From Hymenobacter sp. (GTDB lineage: Bacteria; Bacteroidota; Bacteroidia; Cytophagales; Hymenobacteraceae): 8,306 nucleotides of DNA. Below the pieces are notes generated by a model. That model was not told the DNA's origin. It searched no databases and saw only the letters and a program-made list of their open reading frames with translations. Positions 1-7,200 of this stretch are shown here, piece by piece (position 1 is the first letter of the stretch; each line of letters starts with the position of its first letter). The translations under genes and the position numbers were made by a program. The stretch lies in NCBI GenBank assembly GCA_025362615.1, contig JANYFQ010000454.1:1-8306 (forward strand). Direction: 5' to 3'.

Positions 1-19
1 GGCCCGCGAGTAGGCGGCA

Positions 20-35
20 CGGGCCAGGAGGCCCG
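20..35. other. small GC-rich hairpin upstream of the glycosyltransferase
   Basis: CGGGCC (20-25) and GGCCCG (30-35) can form a 6-bp stem with the loop AGGA. No T-run follows, so it is a weak terminator candidate for whatever gene lies to the left. It could also be chance in GC-rich DNA. An in-frame TAG at 11-13 could be the end of an upstream gene, but only three codons before it are visible, so no gene is called. Bases 48-73 are a C/A-rich tract with no Shine-Dalgarno motif. Confidence 0.2.
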
Positions 36-73
36 CGCCAGAAAAACAATCCCACCACTCAACCATCCACCCC

Positions 74-1123
74 ATGACCATCCTTTACGGAGTGCCCGGC
101 GAGGGCCTGGGCCACGCCACGCGCAGCAAGGTGGTGATTGCCCATTTGCTGGCCCAGGGCCACACGGTGCGCGTGGTGAGCAGCAGCCGCGCCTACGCGC
201 TGCTGGCGGCGGCTTTTCCGGGGCTGGTGCTCGAAATCAGGGGGTTTCATTTGGCCTACCGGGGGCTGGCGGTGAGCAAACTTCGCACGGCGGCCCTCAC
301 GCTGCGCACCGCCCCGCAGGATGTGGCGGCCAACTTCGGGCAGTACCTGAACCTGCTCGGCGGCTTCACGCCCGAGGTGGTGGTGTCGGACTTTGAGTCG
401 TTCAGCTACCTTTTTGCCAAGGTGCATGGCTTGCCGGTGATTAGCATCGACAATATGCAGGTCATCAACCGCACCCGGCTCGATGTGGCCCTCCCCGAAA
501 GCGAAAAGGCCCACTACGGGCTGGCCAAAAACATCGTGCGTTTCAAGCTGCCGCGCAGCCGCCGGTACTTGGTGACGACGTTTTTTTACCCGCCCCTGCG
601 CAAAGGCCGCACCACGCTGGTGCCGCCCATTTTGCGGCCCGAAATACTGGCCGCCCGCCCCACCACCGGCGATTTCGTGCTCGTCTATCAATCGGCCACC
701 ACCCAGCACGATTTGGTGGCGCAACTCCAGCAACTGCCCGAGCAAAGCTTCCGGGTGTACGGCTTCAACAAGGACGAACGCCACGGCAACGTGCAGCTCT
801 GCGCCTTTAGTGAGGCCGGGTTTATGGCCGATTTGGCCGCCTGCCGGGCCGTGCTCACCAACGGCGGCTTCTCGCTCATTTCCGAAGCCGTGTACCTGCA
901 CAAGCCGGTGTGCGCCGTGCCCATTCCGGCGCAGTTCGAGCAGTGGCTGAATGCGGCTCAAATTGCCAAATGCGGCTACGGCGTGCAACTGGCCGCGATT
1001 TCGGCGGATGGGGTGCGGGATTTTTTGCGCCGGCTGCCGCAGTTTGAAACCGCCCTGGCCGGGTACGCGCAGGACGGGAATGCGCGGCTGTTTGCGGCGT
1101 TGGAGGCGGAATTAATTGTTTGA
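74..1123 (+). CDS. MJ1255-like GT-B glycosyltransferase
   Basis: A complete 349-residue protein that probably transfers a sugar from a nucleotide-sugar donor to an unknown acceptor in the cytoplasm or at the inner membrane face. It matches the MJ1255/VC2487-type family (Glyco_trans_1_3-like, related to UDP-glucuronosyltransferases and MurG). The N-terminal Rossmann half opens with a glycine-rich GEGLGHATRSK loop (residues 9-19), and VVVSDFES lies at 102-109. The C-terminal donor-binding half has TNGGFSLISE (262-271) and the downstream QFEQWLNA block (287-294), the usual places where a GT-B enzyme holds the nucleotide diphosphate. There is no signal peptide or membrane span. The start is well fixed: an in-frame TAG lies at 11-13 and there is no ATG, GTG or TTG between it and this ATG. 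No Shine-Dalgarno is seen, as is normal in Bacteroidota. Donor and acceptor cannot be told from sequence, and the left neighbour is outside the window. Confidence 0.9.
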   Translation: MTILYGVPGEGLGHATRSKVVIAHLLAQGHTVRVVSSSRAYALLAAAFPGLVLEIRGFHLAYRGLAVSKLRTAALTLRTAPQDVAANFGQYLNLLGGFTPEVVVSDFESFSYLFAKVHGLPVISIDNMQVINRTRLDVALPESEKAHYGLAKNIVRFKLPRSRRYLVTTFFYPPLRKGRTTLVPPILRPEILAARPTTGDFVLVYQSATTQHDLVAQLQQLPEQSFRVYGFNKDERHGNVQLCAFSEAGFMADLAACRAVLTNGGFSLISEAVYLHKPVCAVPIPAQFEQWLNAAQIAKCGYGVQLAAISADGVRDFLRRLPQFETALAGYAQDGNARLFAALEAELIV

Positions 1124-1146
1124 TTGTCGAATTGCTGAATTGTTGA
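1123..1146. repeat. three tandem 8-bp units, ATTGNYGA type
   Basis: Immediately after the glycosyltransferase stop codon (the stop's last A is the first repeat base) come ATTGTCGA, ATTGCTGA and ATTGTTGA back to back. The units differ only at their middle bases. They are AT-richer than the surroundings. No hairpin or T-run is evident, so I do not call a terminator here. Confidence 0.6.
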
Positions 1147-1176
1147 CCGTTCTGGGTTCTCGTTCCCGGATATGTC

Positions 1177-1216
1177 CCGCAGTGGGCGCGGTGGTAAAAC
1201 CGCAGGGGGCGCAGTG
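1177..1216. repeat. 17-bp direct repeat, two copies 23 bp apart
   Basis: CCGCAGTGGGCGCGGTG (1177-1193) is repeated as CCGCAGGGGGCGCAGTG (1200-1216), 15 of 17 bases identical. A short spacer GTAAAA lies between. Part of the spacer region could fold as GCGGT/ACCGC. From the sequence this is intergenic filler with no coding sense; function unknown. Confidence 0.5.
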
Positions 1217-1263
1217 TCGTTTTGGGGAGGCTGGTTAGAAACTGACGCTACGCGGTGCCCCGA

Positions 1264-1511
1264 ACCCCAACGGGGTTGTACAGCACAGCCGGGGGTTGGC
1301 GACTAACGGGAGCCTACCCCCGGTCAGGATGTCAAGGATGCCCGAACCCCAACGGGGTTCCACCGCCGTTGAACGGTGACGCGGGGCCTTATCGCCAATC
1401 GTGCAGCGGCGGTGGAACCCCGTTGGGGTTCGGGCAATCCTAGCGGCTAAACCGGGGGTAGGCTCCCGGCGGTCGCCAACCCCAGGCTGTGCTGTACAAC
1501 CCCTTTGGGGT
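1264..1511. repeat. large imperfect inverted repeat (REP/BIME- or MITE-like element)
   Basis: The left arm (1264-1368) is the reverse complement of the right arm (1407-1511), with about 14 differences in 105 positions, two of them single-base gaps. A 38-nt loop (1369-1406) separates them. The longest unbroken paired blocks are 1340-1368 with 1407-1435 (29 bp), 1272-1290 with 1485-1503 (19 bp) and 1307-1324 with 1451-1468 (18 bp). Four short hairpins of the AACCCC-NNN-GGGGTT type sit inside it at 1263-1277, 1345-1359, 1416-1430 and 1498-1512. The 19-mer CCCGAACCCCAACGGGGTT occurs exactly at 1259-1277 and 1341-1359 and inverted at 1416-1434. No transposase, target-site duplication or T-run is seen. 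The shape fits a non-autonomous element or REP-type cluster. A structured RNA or a decayed IS remnant are alternatives. Open frames through it are by-products of the repeat. Confidence 0.8.
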
Positions 1512-1523
1512 AGTCGCCCCAGA

Positions 1524-1544
1524 GAAACAAGAAACAAGAAACAA
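1524..1544 (+). promoter_or_regulatory. three perfect GAAACAA units abutting the start codon (leader)
   Basis: GAAACAA is repeated three times exactly (1524-1530, 1531-1537, 1538-1544) and the ATG at 1545 follows with no gap. The tract is A-rich in an otherwise very GC-rich region. It takes the place of a ribosome binding site, and A-rich unstructured leaders are typical of Bacteroidota translation starts. It therefore supports 1545 as the true start. I see no convincing TAnnTTTG promoter element just upstream. Confidence 0.6.
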
Positions 1545-3566
1545 ATGCTCCTCCGCTCCTTCCTGCCCCTGCTGCTGCTGGCCGCCTGCGCCCGCACCCC
1601 GCGCCCCGCCGCCACGGCCCCCAACCGCTTTGCCGACCCCGTGCAGCGGCAGATTGCCACGGCCCAGGACGAGCGCAACATCGCCGCGCTGCTGCCTTTT
1701 TTGACGGCCGCCAACCCCGCCCACCGCGCCGCCGCCGCCGAGGCCTTCGGCTCGGTGCAGGCCCCGGCGGCGGTGCCCGCGCTGCTGCCGCTGCTGCGCG
1801 ATGCCGCCCCGCCCGTGCGCCGCGCCGCCGCCTACGCCCTGGGCCAAACCGCCGACTCGGCCGCCGTGGACAGCCTGCGCGTGCGGATGTTGCAGGAGCC
1901 CGACGGGCAGGTGCGCCGCACCGTGCAGGAGGCCCTGGGCCGCTGCGTGAGCCGCCGCTCGGTGGCCGAACTCTGGCGCGTACCCGTCCTCACCGACACG
2001 GCCCGCGCCGCCGCCCTGGCCGCCGGCTTGCAGCGCCTGGCCGTGCGCGGGCTGATGACCCCGGAGGCCGTGCGCCGCACCGTGGGGCTGCTTTCGCAGT
2101 TCCTTAACCTGCCCAACGGGCCGCGCCTGGCCGCCGCCACCGCCCTGGCCCGCAGCCGGGGCCTCGACGCCGACCTGGCCCGGCTGGCGCTGCCCGCGCT
2201 GCTGCGCCTGGCCGCCAAAGACCGGTATTTTGCCGTGCGAAGCGCCGCCGCCGTGGCCCTGGGCCGCGTGGCGGCGCTGCCGGCCGTGCCGAATACCCAA
2301 GACCCAAAAACCAACCATCCGCAACCCGCCGCCCAGGCCGCCCTGGTGCGCCTGGCCACCCACGACGCCGATGCGCGGGTGCGGGTGGTGGCCTTGCGGG
2401 CACTTCCTGTCCAGCCCGTGTTTTATGCCGCGAGCCGGGCGGCGGTGTTCGCAGCCCTGGCCGACGCGCGCCCCGGCGTGGCCCTGACCGCCGCCGAGTG
2501 GCTGCTGGCCCACGGCCGGGGCGAAACCGGCCCCGCCCTGGCCGCCCGCGCCGACCAGCTGGCCGCCTGGCGGCCCCGCGCCGTGCTGCTGGCCGCCGGC
2601 CTGCGCCTGGCCAGCCCCGCGAGCGCGGCCAGCCAAATCGAGGCCCTGCAACGCCGCTACAAAGCCGCCCCCACGGCCTACGAAAAAGGTTTTCTGCTGC
2701 AAGCCCTGGGCGAGGCCCCGGCCGCTTTCGGCTTCGTGCGGGTCGAAACCCAGGCCGCCGGGCAGCCGGTGGTGGCCGGCTACGGCCTGGCCGCGCTGCT
2801 GGCCATGCGCCGAAACCCGGCCTTTGCCCCCGCCCAGGTGCCGGTGTTTGAGGAAACGCTGCGGCAGGCCCTGGCCGGCGGCGACCTGGCCCAGGTGACG
2901 GCCGCCGCCGAAGCCCTGGCCGACACCGCCCTCGCCCCGCGCCCCCAGCCGGCCGACCTCGCCGCCCTGCGCGCCGCCCAAACCCGCCTCGCCCTACCCC
3001 GCGACATTGAGGCCTGGCAGGCCCTCCAAACCACGCTCGATAAGCTCGAAAAAAACGCTCGCCCCACGCCTACCCCCAAGGGCACCGCCGCCCAGCACCC
3101 GATTGACTGGAAGCTGGTCGAAACCATCGCGCCGGGCCAGCGGGTGCGCCTGCGCACCACCCAGGGGGATGTGCTGGTGGAGCTGCTCGTGAACGAGGCG
3201 CCGGGGGCCGTGGGCAGCTTCGTGGCCCTGGCGCGGGCCGGCTTCTACAACGGCCTGGCCTTTCACCGCGTCATCGCCAACTTCGTGGCCCAGGGCGGCG
3301 ACCCGCGCGGCGACGGCGCCGGCAGCGCCCCCTACACCCTGCGCTCCGAACTGCCCGCGCTGCACTACGGCACGGGCAGCCTCGGCCTGGCCTCGGCCGG
3401 CAAGGACACCGAAAGCTGCCAGTTCTTCCTCACCCATGCCCCCACCCCGCACCTGGATGGGCGCTACCCCATCTTCGGCCGCCTGGTGCAGGGCCTGGAG
3501 GTGCTGCCCCGCCTGGAGATTGGCGACCGGATTTTGGGGGTGGAGGTGCTGGGGGCGGGGCTGTGA
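1545..3566 (+). CDS. HEAT-repeat lipoprotein with C-terminal cyclophilin-type peptidylprolyl isomerase domain
   Basis: A complete 673-residue protein, expected to speed cis-trans isomerisation of X-Pro bonds in the cell envelope. A lipoprotein signal peptide opens it: hydrophobic run 5-14, then lipobox L-A-A-C with Cys15. The residues after Cys15 (ARTPRP) lack an acidic surface-export signal, so a periplasm-facing location is inferred. HEAT/PBS-lyase-like helical repeats, rich in Ala, Leu and Arg, fill roughly 40-465, for example VRRAAAYALGQ (91-101) and VRSAAAVALGR (231-241). The cyclophilin domain spans about 531-672, with FHRVIANFVAQGGDP (573-587, catalytic-type Arg, Phe and Gln), CQFFLT (625-630) and HLDGRYPIFGRL (636-647). 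The classic Trp of the cyclosporin site is His here, as is common in bacterial cyclophilins. Reading the same frame from 1401 would add 48 residues translated from the inverted repeat; the signal peptide shows 1545 is right. An odd insert, NTQDPKTNHP (250-259), interrupts one repeat. Confidence 0.9.
   Translation: MLLRSFLPLLLLAACARTPRPAATAPNRFADPVQRQIATAQDERNIAALLPFLTAANPAHRAAAAEAFGSVQAPAAVPALLPLLRDAAPPVRRAAAYALGQTADSAAVDSLRVRMLQEPDGQVRRTVQEALGRCVSRRSVAELWRVPVLTDTARAAALAAGLQRLAVRGLMTPEAVRRTVGLLSQFLNLPNGPRLAAATALARSRGLDADLARLALPALLRLAAKDRYFAVRSAAAVALGRVAALPAVPNTQDPKTNHPQPAAQAALVRLATHDADARVRVVALRALPVQPVFYAASRAAVFAALADARPGVALTAAEWLLAHGRGETGPALAARADQLAAWRPRAVLLAAGLRLASPASAASQIEALQRRYKAAPTAYEKGFLLQALGEAPAAFGFVRVETQAAGQPVVAGYGLAALLAMRRNPAFAPAQVPVFEETLRQALAGGDLAQVTAAAEALADTALAPRPQPADLAALRAAQTRLALPRDIEAWQALQTTLDKLEKNARPTPTPKGTAAQHPIDWKLVETIAPGQRVRLRTTQGDVLVELLVNEAPGAVGSFVALARAGFYNGLAFHRVIANFVAQGGDPRGDGAGSAPYTLRSELPALHYGTGSLGLASAGKDTESCQFFLTHAPTPHLDGRYPIFGRLVQGLEVLPRLEIGDRILGVEVLGAGL
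2292..2321 (+). other. AC-rich low-complexity insert within the HEAT region
   Basis: This in-frame stretch encodes NTQDPKTNHP between two recognisable HEAT-type helices (...AAAVALGRVAALPAVP and AAQAALVRLA...). Its DNA (CCCAAGACCCAAAAACCAAC and neighbours) is clearly poorer in GC than the surrounding gene. It resembles the C/A-rich tracts at 48-73 and, on the other strand, 3783-3810. It probably forms a loop that does not disturb the fold. That it is a later insertion is inference. Confidence 0.45.
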
Positions 3567-3578
3567 GGGAGGGGCGGC

Positions 3579-4124
3579 CTACTCCACCGCCAAGCGCTGC
3601 GTCCGGGTGCCGCTCCGCACCGCGTACACGCCCGTGGCCAGCCCGACGGGCAGCGTGAGGCGGGCCGGGCCGGCGGCATCGGCCGTGGCACGGGCTACGC
3701 TCCGGCCCACCGCAGCAAACATTTCGACCGCATCCCCGGCACGGAGCCCATCCACCGCCACGGCCGCAAGGGCCAGATTGGGGCGATGGTGGATTGGTGG
3801 GTTGGTGAGCTAATGAGCGGCACGGCCCGCACGGGCGGGTAGCTGGCCGTGCCGTCGTCGTCCACTTGGAGCCTATTCAACCAAGCGGCGCGGGCGGGCG
3901 GCTACTTTGCCAATCCTGGCAAACCGGTTCCCATCCTCGCTGCGCTCCGCTTCAAATACGGCGCTGTTTTTTTCGCTGGCCGTGAATGTCAGCAACTCCG
4001 CCAGCAGCAGGGTGCCGGCTCCGGTGAGGTAAAATTCGGAAAAAGACTCGGCCACGTTCACCTGCGCCGTGGACTAACCGGCCTCGCTCACCGCCGTGGC
4101 CGGGGCTGGCAGTAGGCGGCGCAG
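3579..4124 (-). pseudogene. decayed C-terminal part of a T9SS cargo protein
   Basis: No intact reading frame exists, but three stretches read in order as the end of a typical Bacteroidota T9SS protein. Part 1 (4124-3876): LLPAPATAVSEAG, stop, STAQVNVAESFSEFYLTG, then ASEKNSAVFEAERSEDGNRF. Part 2, in another frame (3877-3809): NRLQVDDDGTASYPPVRAVP. Part 3, back in the first frame (about 3790-3582): VAVDGLRAGDAVEMF and the tail LPVGLATGVYAVRSG...QRLAVE, stop at 3579-3581. Damage seen: TAG at 4074-4076, where the context suggests a lost Trp (TGG to TAG); TAG at 3873-3875; two frame changes; and an apparent in-frame deletion between LLTFTA and SEKNSA, where family members usually have a further strand. 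A C/A-rich tract (3783-3810) interrupts parts 2 and 3. The right-hand limit is uncertain. It converges on the cyclophilin gene with only 12 bp between the ends, and lies just beyond the adhesin's terminator. Confidence 0.75.
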
Positions 4125-4193
4125 TATCCGGTGGGGCGGGGTTGTGGGTGAGGTCACTGGCGTAGGCTTGCCCGCACTTTCCCCCAAACGCAA

Positions 4194-4225
4194 AGCGGGT
4201 GCCGGCCCCCTGGCCGACACCCGCT
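4194..4225 (-). terminator. intrinsic terminator of the large T9SS gene
   Basis: The bases 4194-4207 pair with 4212-4225 to form a 14-bp stem with one mismatch (4202/4217) and a 4-nt loop. On the minus strand the stem is followed by TTTGCGTTTGGGG, a moderately T-rich stretch. It begins 20 bases after the TAA of the large gene (4246-4248), the expected place. It separates that gene from the pseudogene. Confidence 0.75.
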
Positions 4226-4245
4226 CGCAAGCATCCCAAAGCCGC

Positions 4246-7200
4246 TTACTCCACCACCACGCGCTTGCTCACGATGTGGCCGTCGAGCACCAGGCGCAGC
4301 GTGTACACGCCCGTGGCCAAGCCCGTCAGGTCGAGCGTGGTTTCGGGGGTGGGCAGGGCCAGGGTCCGCACGGTTTGGCCCAGGGCGTTGAGCAGCACCG
4401 CCGCCGGGGCGGCCCCGGCCGGGCGCAGCACCGTGAGGCGGCCCGTGGTGGGCACGGGGTAGGCCCGCACCTGTGCGGCGAGGGCGGCGGCGGCCGTGGT
4501 CAGCGGCGCACCGGCCGGGGTCAGGTTGAGCCAGAAGCGACCGGGGGCCGTGGTGGCGGTGGTGGCGAAGCGGTAGCTGGCACCGGGGGTCAGCACCGTG
4601 CGGGTGCCGGTCAGGTTGTCCACGAGTTCGGCGCGGGTGCCGGCGAAGTTGGCCAGCGCGGCGGCCGTGAGGGTGTAGCTGCCGGCGGCGGGCACCTGCA
4701 CGGCCAGCGGCACCACGGTGGCGGCGGCGAAATCGGCCCGGCCGTCGATGGCCAGCGTTGCGCCGGTGGCCAAGGCGCTGCCCAGGTTCAGGCCCGAGGG
4801 GTTGAAGAGCTTGGTGGCATCGAAGGCCGCGTCGGCGCTGGCCGTGGCCCCGGTTTGGGCGTAGAGGTAGAAGTCGTCGGTGCCGCCGGGGCCGGTGAGG
4901 GCGAGGCGCAGCAGGGACCGCAGGTCGGCCATGCCGCGCCGCACAGGCACCTGGTCGGCGTAGTCGGTCAGGCGTTGGGCGTTGCGGAAGGTGAGGCTGC
5001 CCGTGGCCTGGCCCGGCGTGACGCGCACGAAGAAGCCCTGGCTGCTGCCGATGAAGCTGCTGCTGCCGATGCCGTTCACCGCCGAGCGGTAGCTGCCGCC
5101 GTACTGGCTGCTGCTTTCGAAGACGTAGAACGCCGCGTCCACGCCCGGCCGGTCGGCCGACGTGACGAGGTTCCAGTCGATGGGGGCCGGGTAGGGGTTG
5201 CCGACCAGGTGCAGGCCCTCGCCGCCCGTGGTACCGAGGGCGCGGGGCAGGGTGCGGGCGTAGTCGCCGGTGCCCAGGGTGCCGGTGAAGTCCACGGTTT
5301 CGGTGCCGCGCAGGTTCACGGCGTAGCCGGTGGCGGTGCCCATCGGGGTGGTGGCGGTGGGCGAGAACCAACCCCGGTCGAAGCCCACGTAGGGGCTGGC
5401 GGCGGCGGCGAGGCGGCTTTGGTCATACCCAAATACCGTGGGGAAGCCAGCCGCCGGGTGGGCCGTGGCGCGGGTGTTGTAGGCCGCATCGAAGACGGGC
5501 GTGAAGGTGGCCGTGGCCAAATCGGCCAGGGCGTTGCCGCGCACGGGGCTGGCGTAGTGACGGTAGCCCAAGCCGGGGTTGGTGGTGGTGAGGTAACGCT
5601 GCACGGTGGCGGTGCCGCCCGTCACGAGGCCCGTGCCGCCGTTCACGGCCAGGGCCGTGCCGCTGGCGCTGCTGAGCAGGGTCAGGGGCTGGCCGCCGAG
5701 GGCCAGGTTGCCGGTGGTGGGCAGGGCCAGGGTTTGGGCGATGGCCACGGGGGCGGTCAGGGTCACAGCGGTGGGGTTGGCGATGGTCAGGTTCCGCACG
5801 GTGGCGGGCAGGCCCGCGCCGGTGGCTTGGGCCACGGTGCCGTTATAGGTATAGGACGCATCGGTCGAGTAAGACCGGGTGCCGCCGACGCGTACCGCGC
5901 CGGTGCCGCCGCTGGCAGTAAGGCCGTTGGCATCACAGACCAATAACGTAGCCCCGGCCGCCAGCGTGAAGCTGCCGGTGCCGGTCAGGGCCTGGCAGTT
6001 GGTGTCGAGGCTGCCTTCTACCAGCACGGCCCCGTTCGCCGCCACGGCCCCGGCAAGCTGGGCCACGCCGGTGGTGGTGACGGTGATGTTGTGGTAGGCT
6101 CCGGCCGCCACGGCCACCGGCATGGCGGTGGTGCCGGTGCTGATGGTCAGGTCGGGCAGGACTGGGGCGTAGGTGAGGGTGTAGGTCGCCACGGCCGCGC
6201 TGTTGTTGCCCGCCGCATCCTGGGCCGCGCCGGCCAGCAGGCGCACCGTCACCGGCCCCGCCGCCGTGGGCGTTACGTCGAAGGTGTAGCTGGCCCCGCT
6301 GCCGGCCAGGTTGCCGGCCGTGCCGTTGGTCAGCACCACATCCGTCAGGCTGAAGCCCGTCACGGTTTCCGAAAACAGCAGCGCGAAGGGAATGGGTGCC
6401 GTGCCCGTGCTGCCCCCGCTGGCCCCGGCCGTCGAGCTGAGGCTGGCCGTGGGGGCCACCGTGTCCACCGTGAAGGTGTTGAAGTTGGAGAAGCCGCTGG
6501 TGCTGCCGCCGGCCGTGGCCGTGGCGCTGGCCGTGTGCGGGCCATCGGCCAGGGCCGTGGGCTGCACGAGGCTCCAGGTGCCGCCCGCCGTGGCGATGGT
6601 CGTGCCAATGCTGGTGCCATCCACCGTCACCGCAACGGTGCTGCCCGCCGGGCCGGTGCCCGCGTAGGTGGGCGTGGGGTCGTTGGTGAAGCCGCCGTTG
6701 GCCGGGGCCGTGAGGACGGGGGCCACCGTGCCGGGCTGGGTGATGGTAAAGCTGCGGGTGATGACGCACAGGTTGGCGTCGGTCACGGTCACGGTGTAGG
6801 TACCTGCGCTCAGGCCCGTCACGCCGGGGGTGCCGTCGCCGGCGGGGTTGCCGGGGGTCCAGTTGTAGGTGTAGCCCGCCGTGCCGCCGCTGGCCGTCAC
6901 CGAGGCCGTGCCGTCGGAGCCGCCGCTGGTGCTCACGTTGGTTTGCGAGCCGCCGCTGATGGCCAGGGCCGCGGCCGGCGCGGTGATGGTGAAGCTGCGC
7001 GTGGTGGTGCAAAGGTTCGCGTCCGTCACGGTCACTTGGTAAGTGCCCGCCGCGAGGCCCGACAGCGTACTGCTGCTGGCCGTGCCGCTGCTGGCCGCGA
7101 GCGTGGCGGCCGGGGCCGAGGTGCGCCGCCACCCGAAGGTGTAGCCCGCCGTGCCGCCCGTCACGTTCACCACGGCCTGCCCCGTGCTGGCCCCGAAGCA

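Noticed and set aside
59..988. 309-codon open frame on the minus strand opposite the glycosyltransferase
   Set aside because: No recognisable motif; the plus strand has conserved GT-B motifs throughout.
1177..1216. Possible terminator of the glycosyltransferase gene (GCGGT/ACCGC hairpin)
   Set aside because: The stem is only 5 bp and no T-run follows; better explained as part of the 17-bp direct repeat.
1259..1512. Possible CRISPR array from repeated 19-mers
   Set aside because: Only four units in alternating orientation with irregular spacing and partly complementary spacers; no cas genes. An inverted-repeat element explains it.
1401..1544. Upstream extension of the HEAT/cyclophilin frame to a GTG at 1401
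   Set aside because: The extra 48 residues are encoded by the right arm of the inverted repeat and would bury the lipoprotein signal peptide, which must be N-terminal.
1235..1714. 159-codon minus-strand frame running through the inverted repeat
   Set aside because: Its apparent NPNG/RTPTGF-type protein motifs are simply translations of the repeated palindromes, and it runs into the signal-peptide region of the lipoprotein gene.
1440..2981. 513-codon open frame on the minus strand opposite the HEAT/cyclophilin gene
   Set aside because: Gly/Gln/His-rich translation with no motif, fully overlapped by a gene with a lipobox and cyclophilin core.
3567..3578. Possible bidirectional terminator between the cyclophilin gene and the pseudogene
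   Set aside because: Only 12 bases separate the two ends and they contain no stem-loop or T-run.
4096..5946. 616-codon open frame on the plus strand, opposite the large T9SS gene
   Set aside because: The translation is a low-complexity Gly/Ala/Arg/His-rich string with no domain, while the opposite strand encodes clear Ig-like and T9SS domains. Long antisense frames are expected in such GC-rich DNA.
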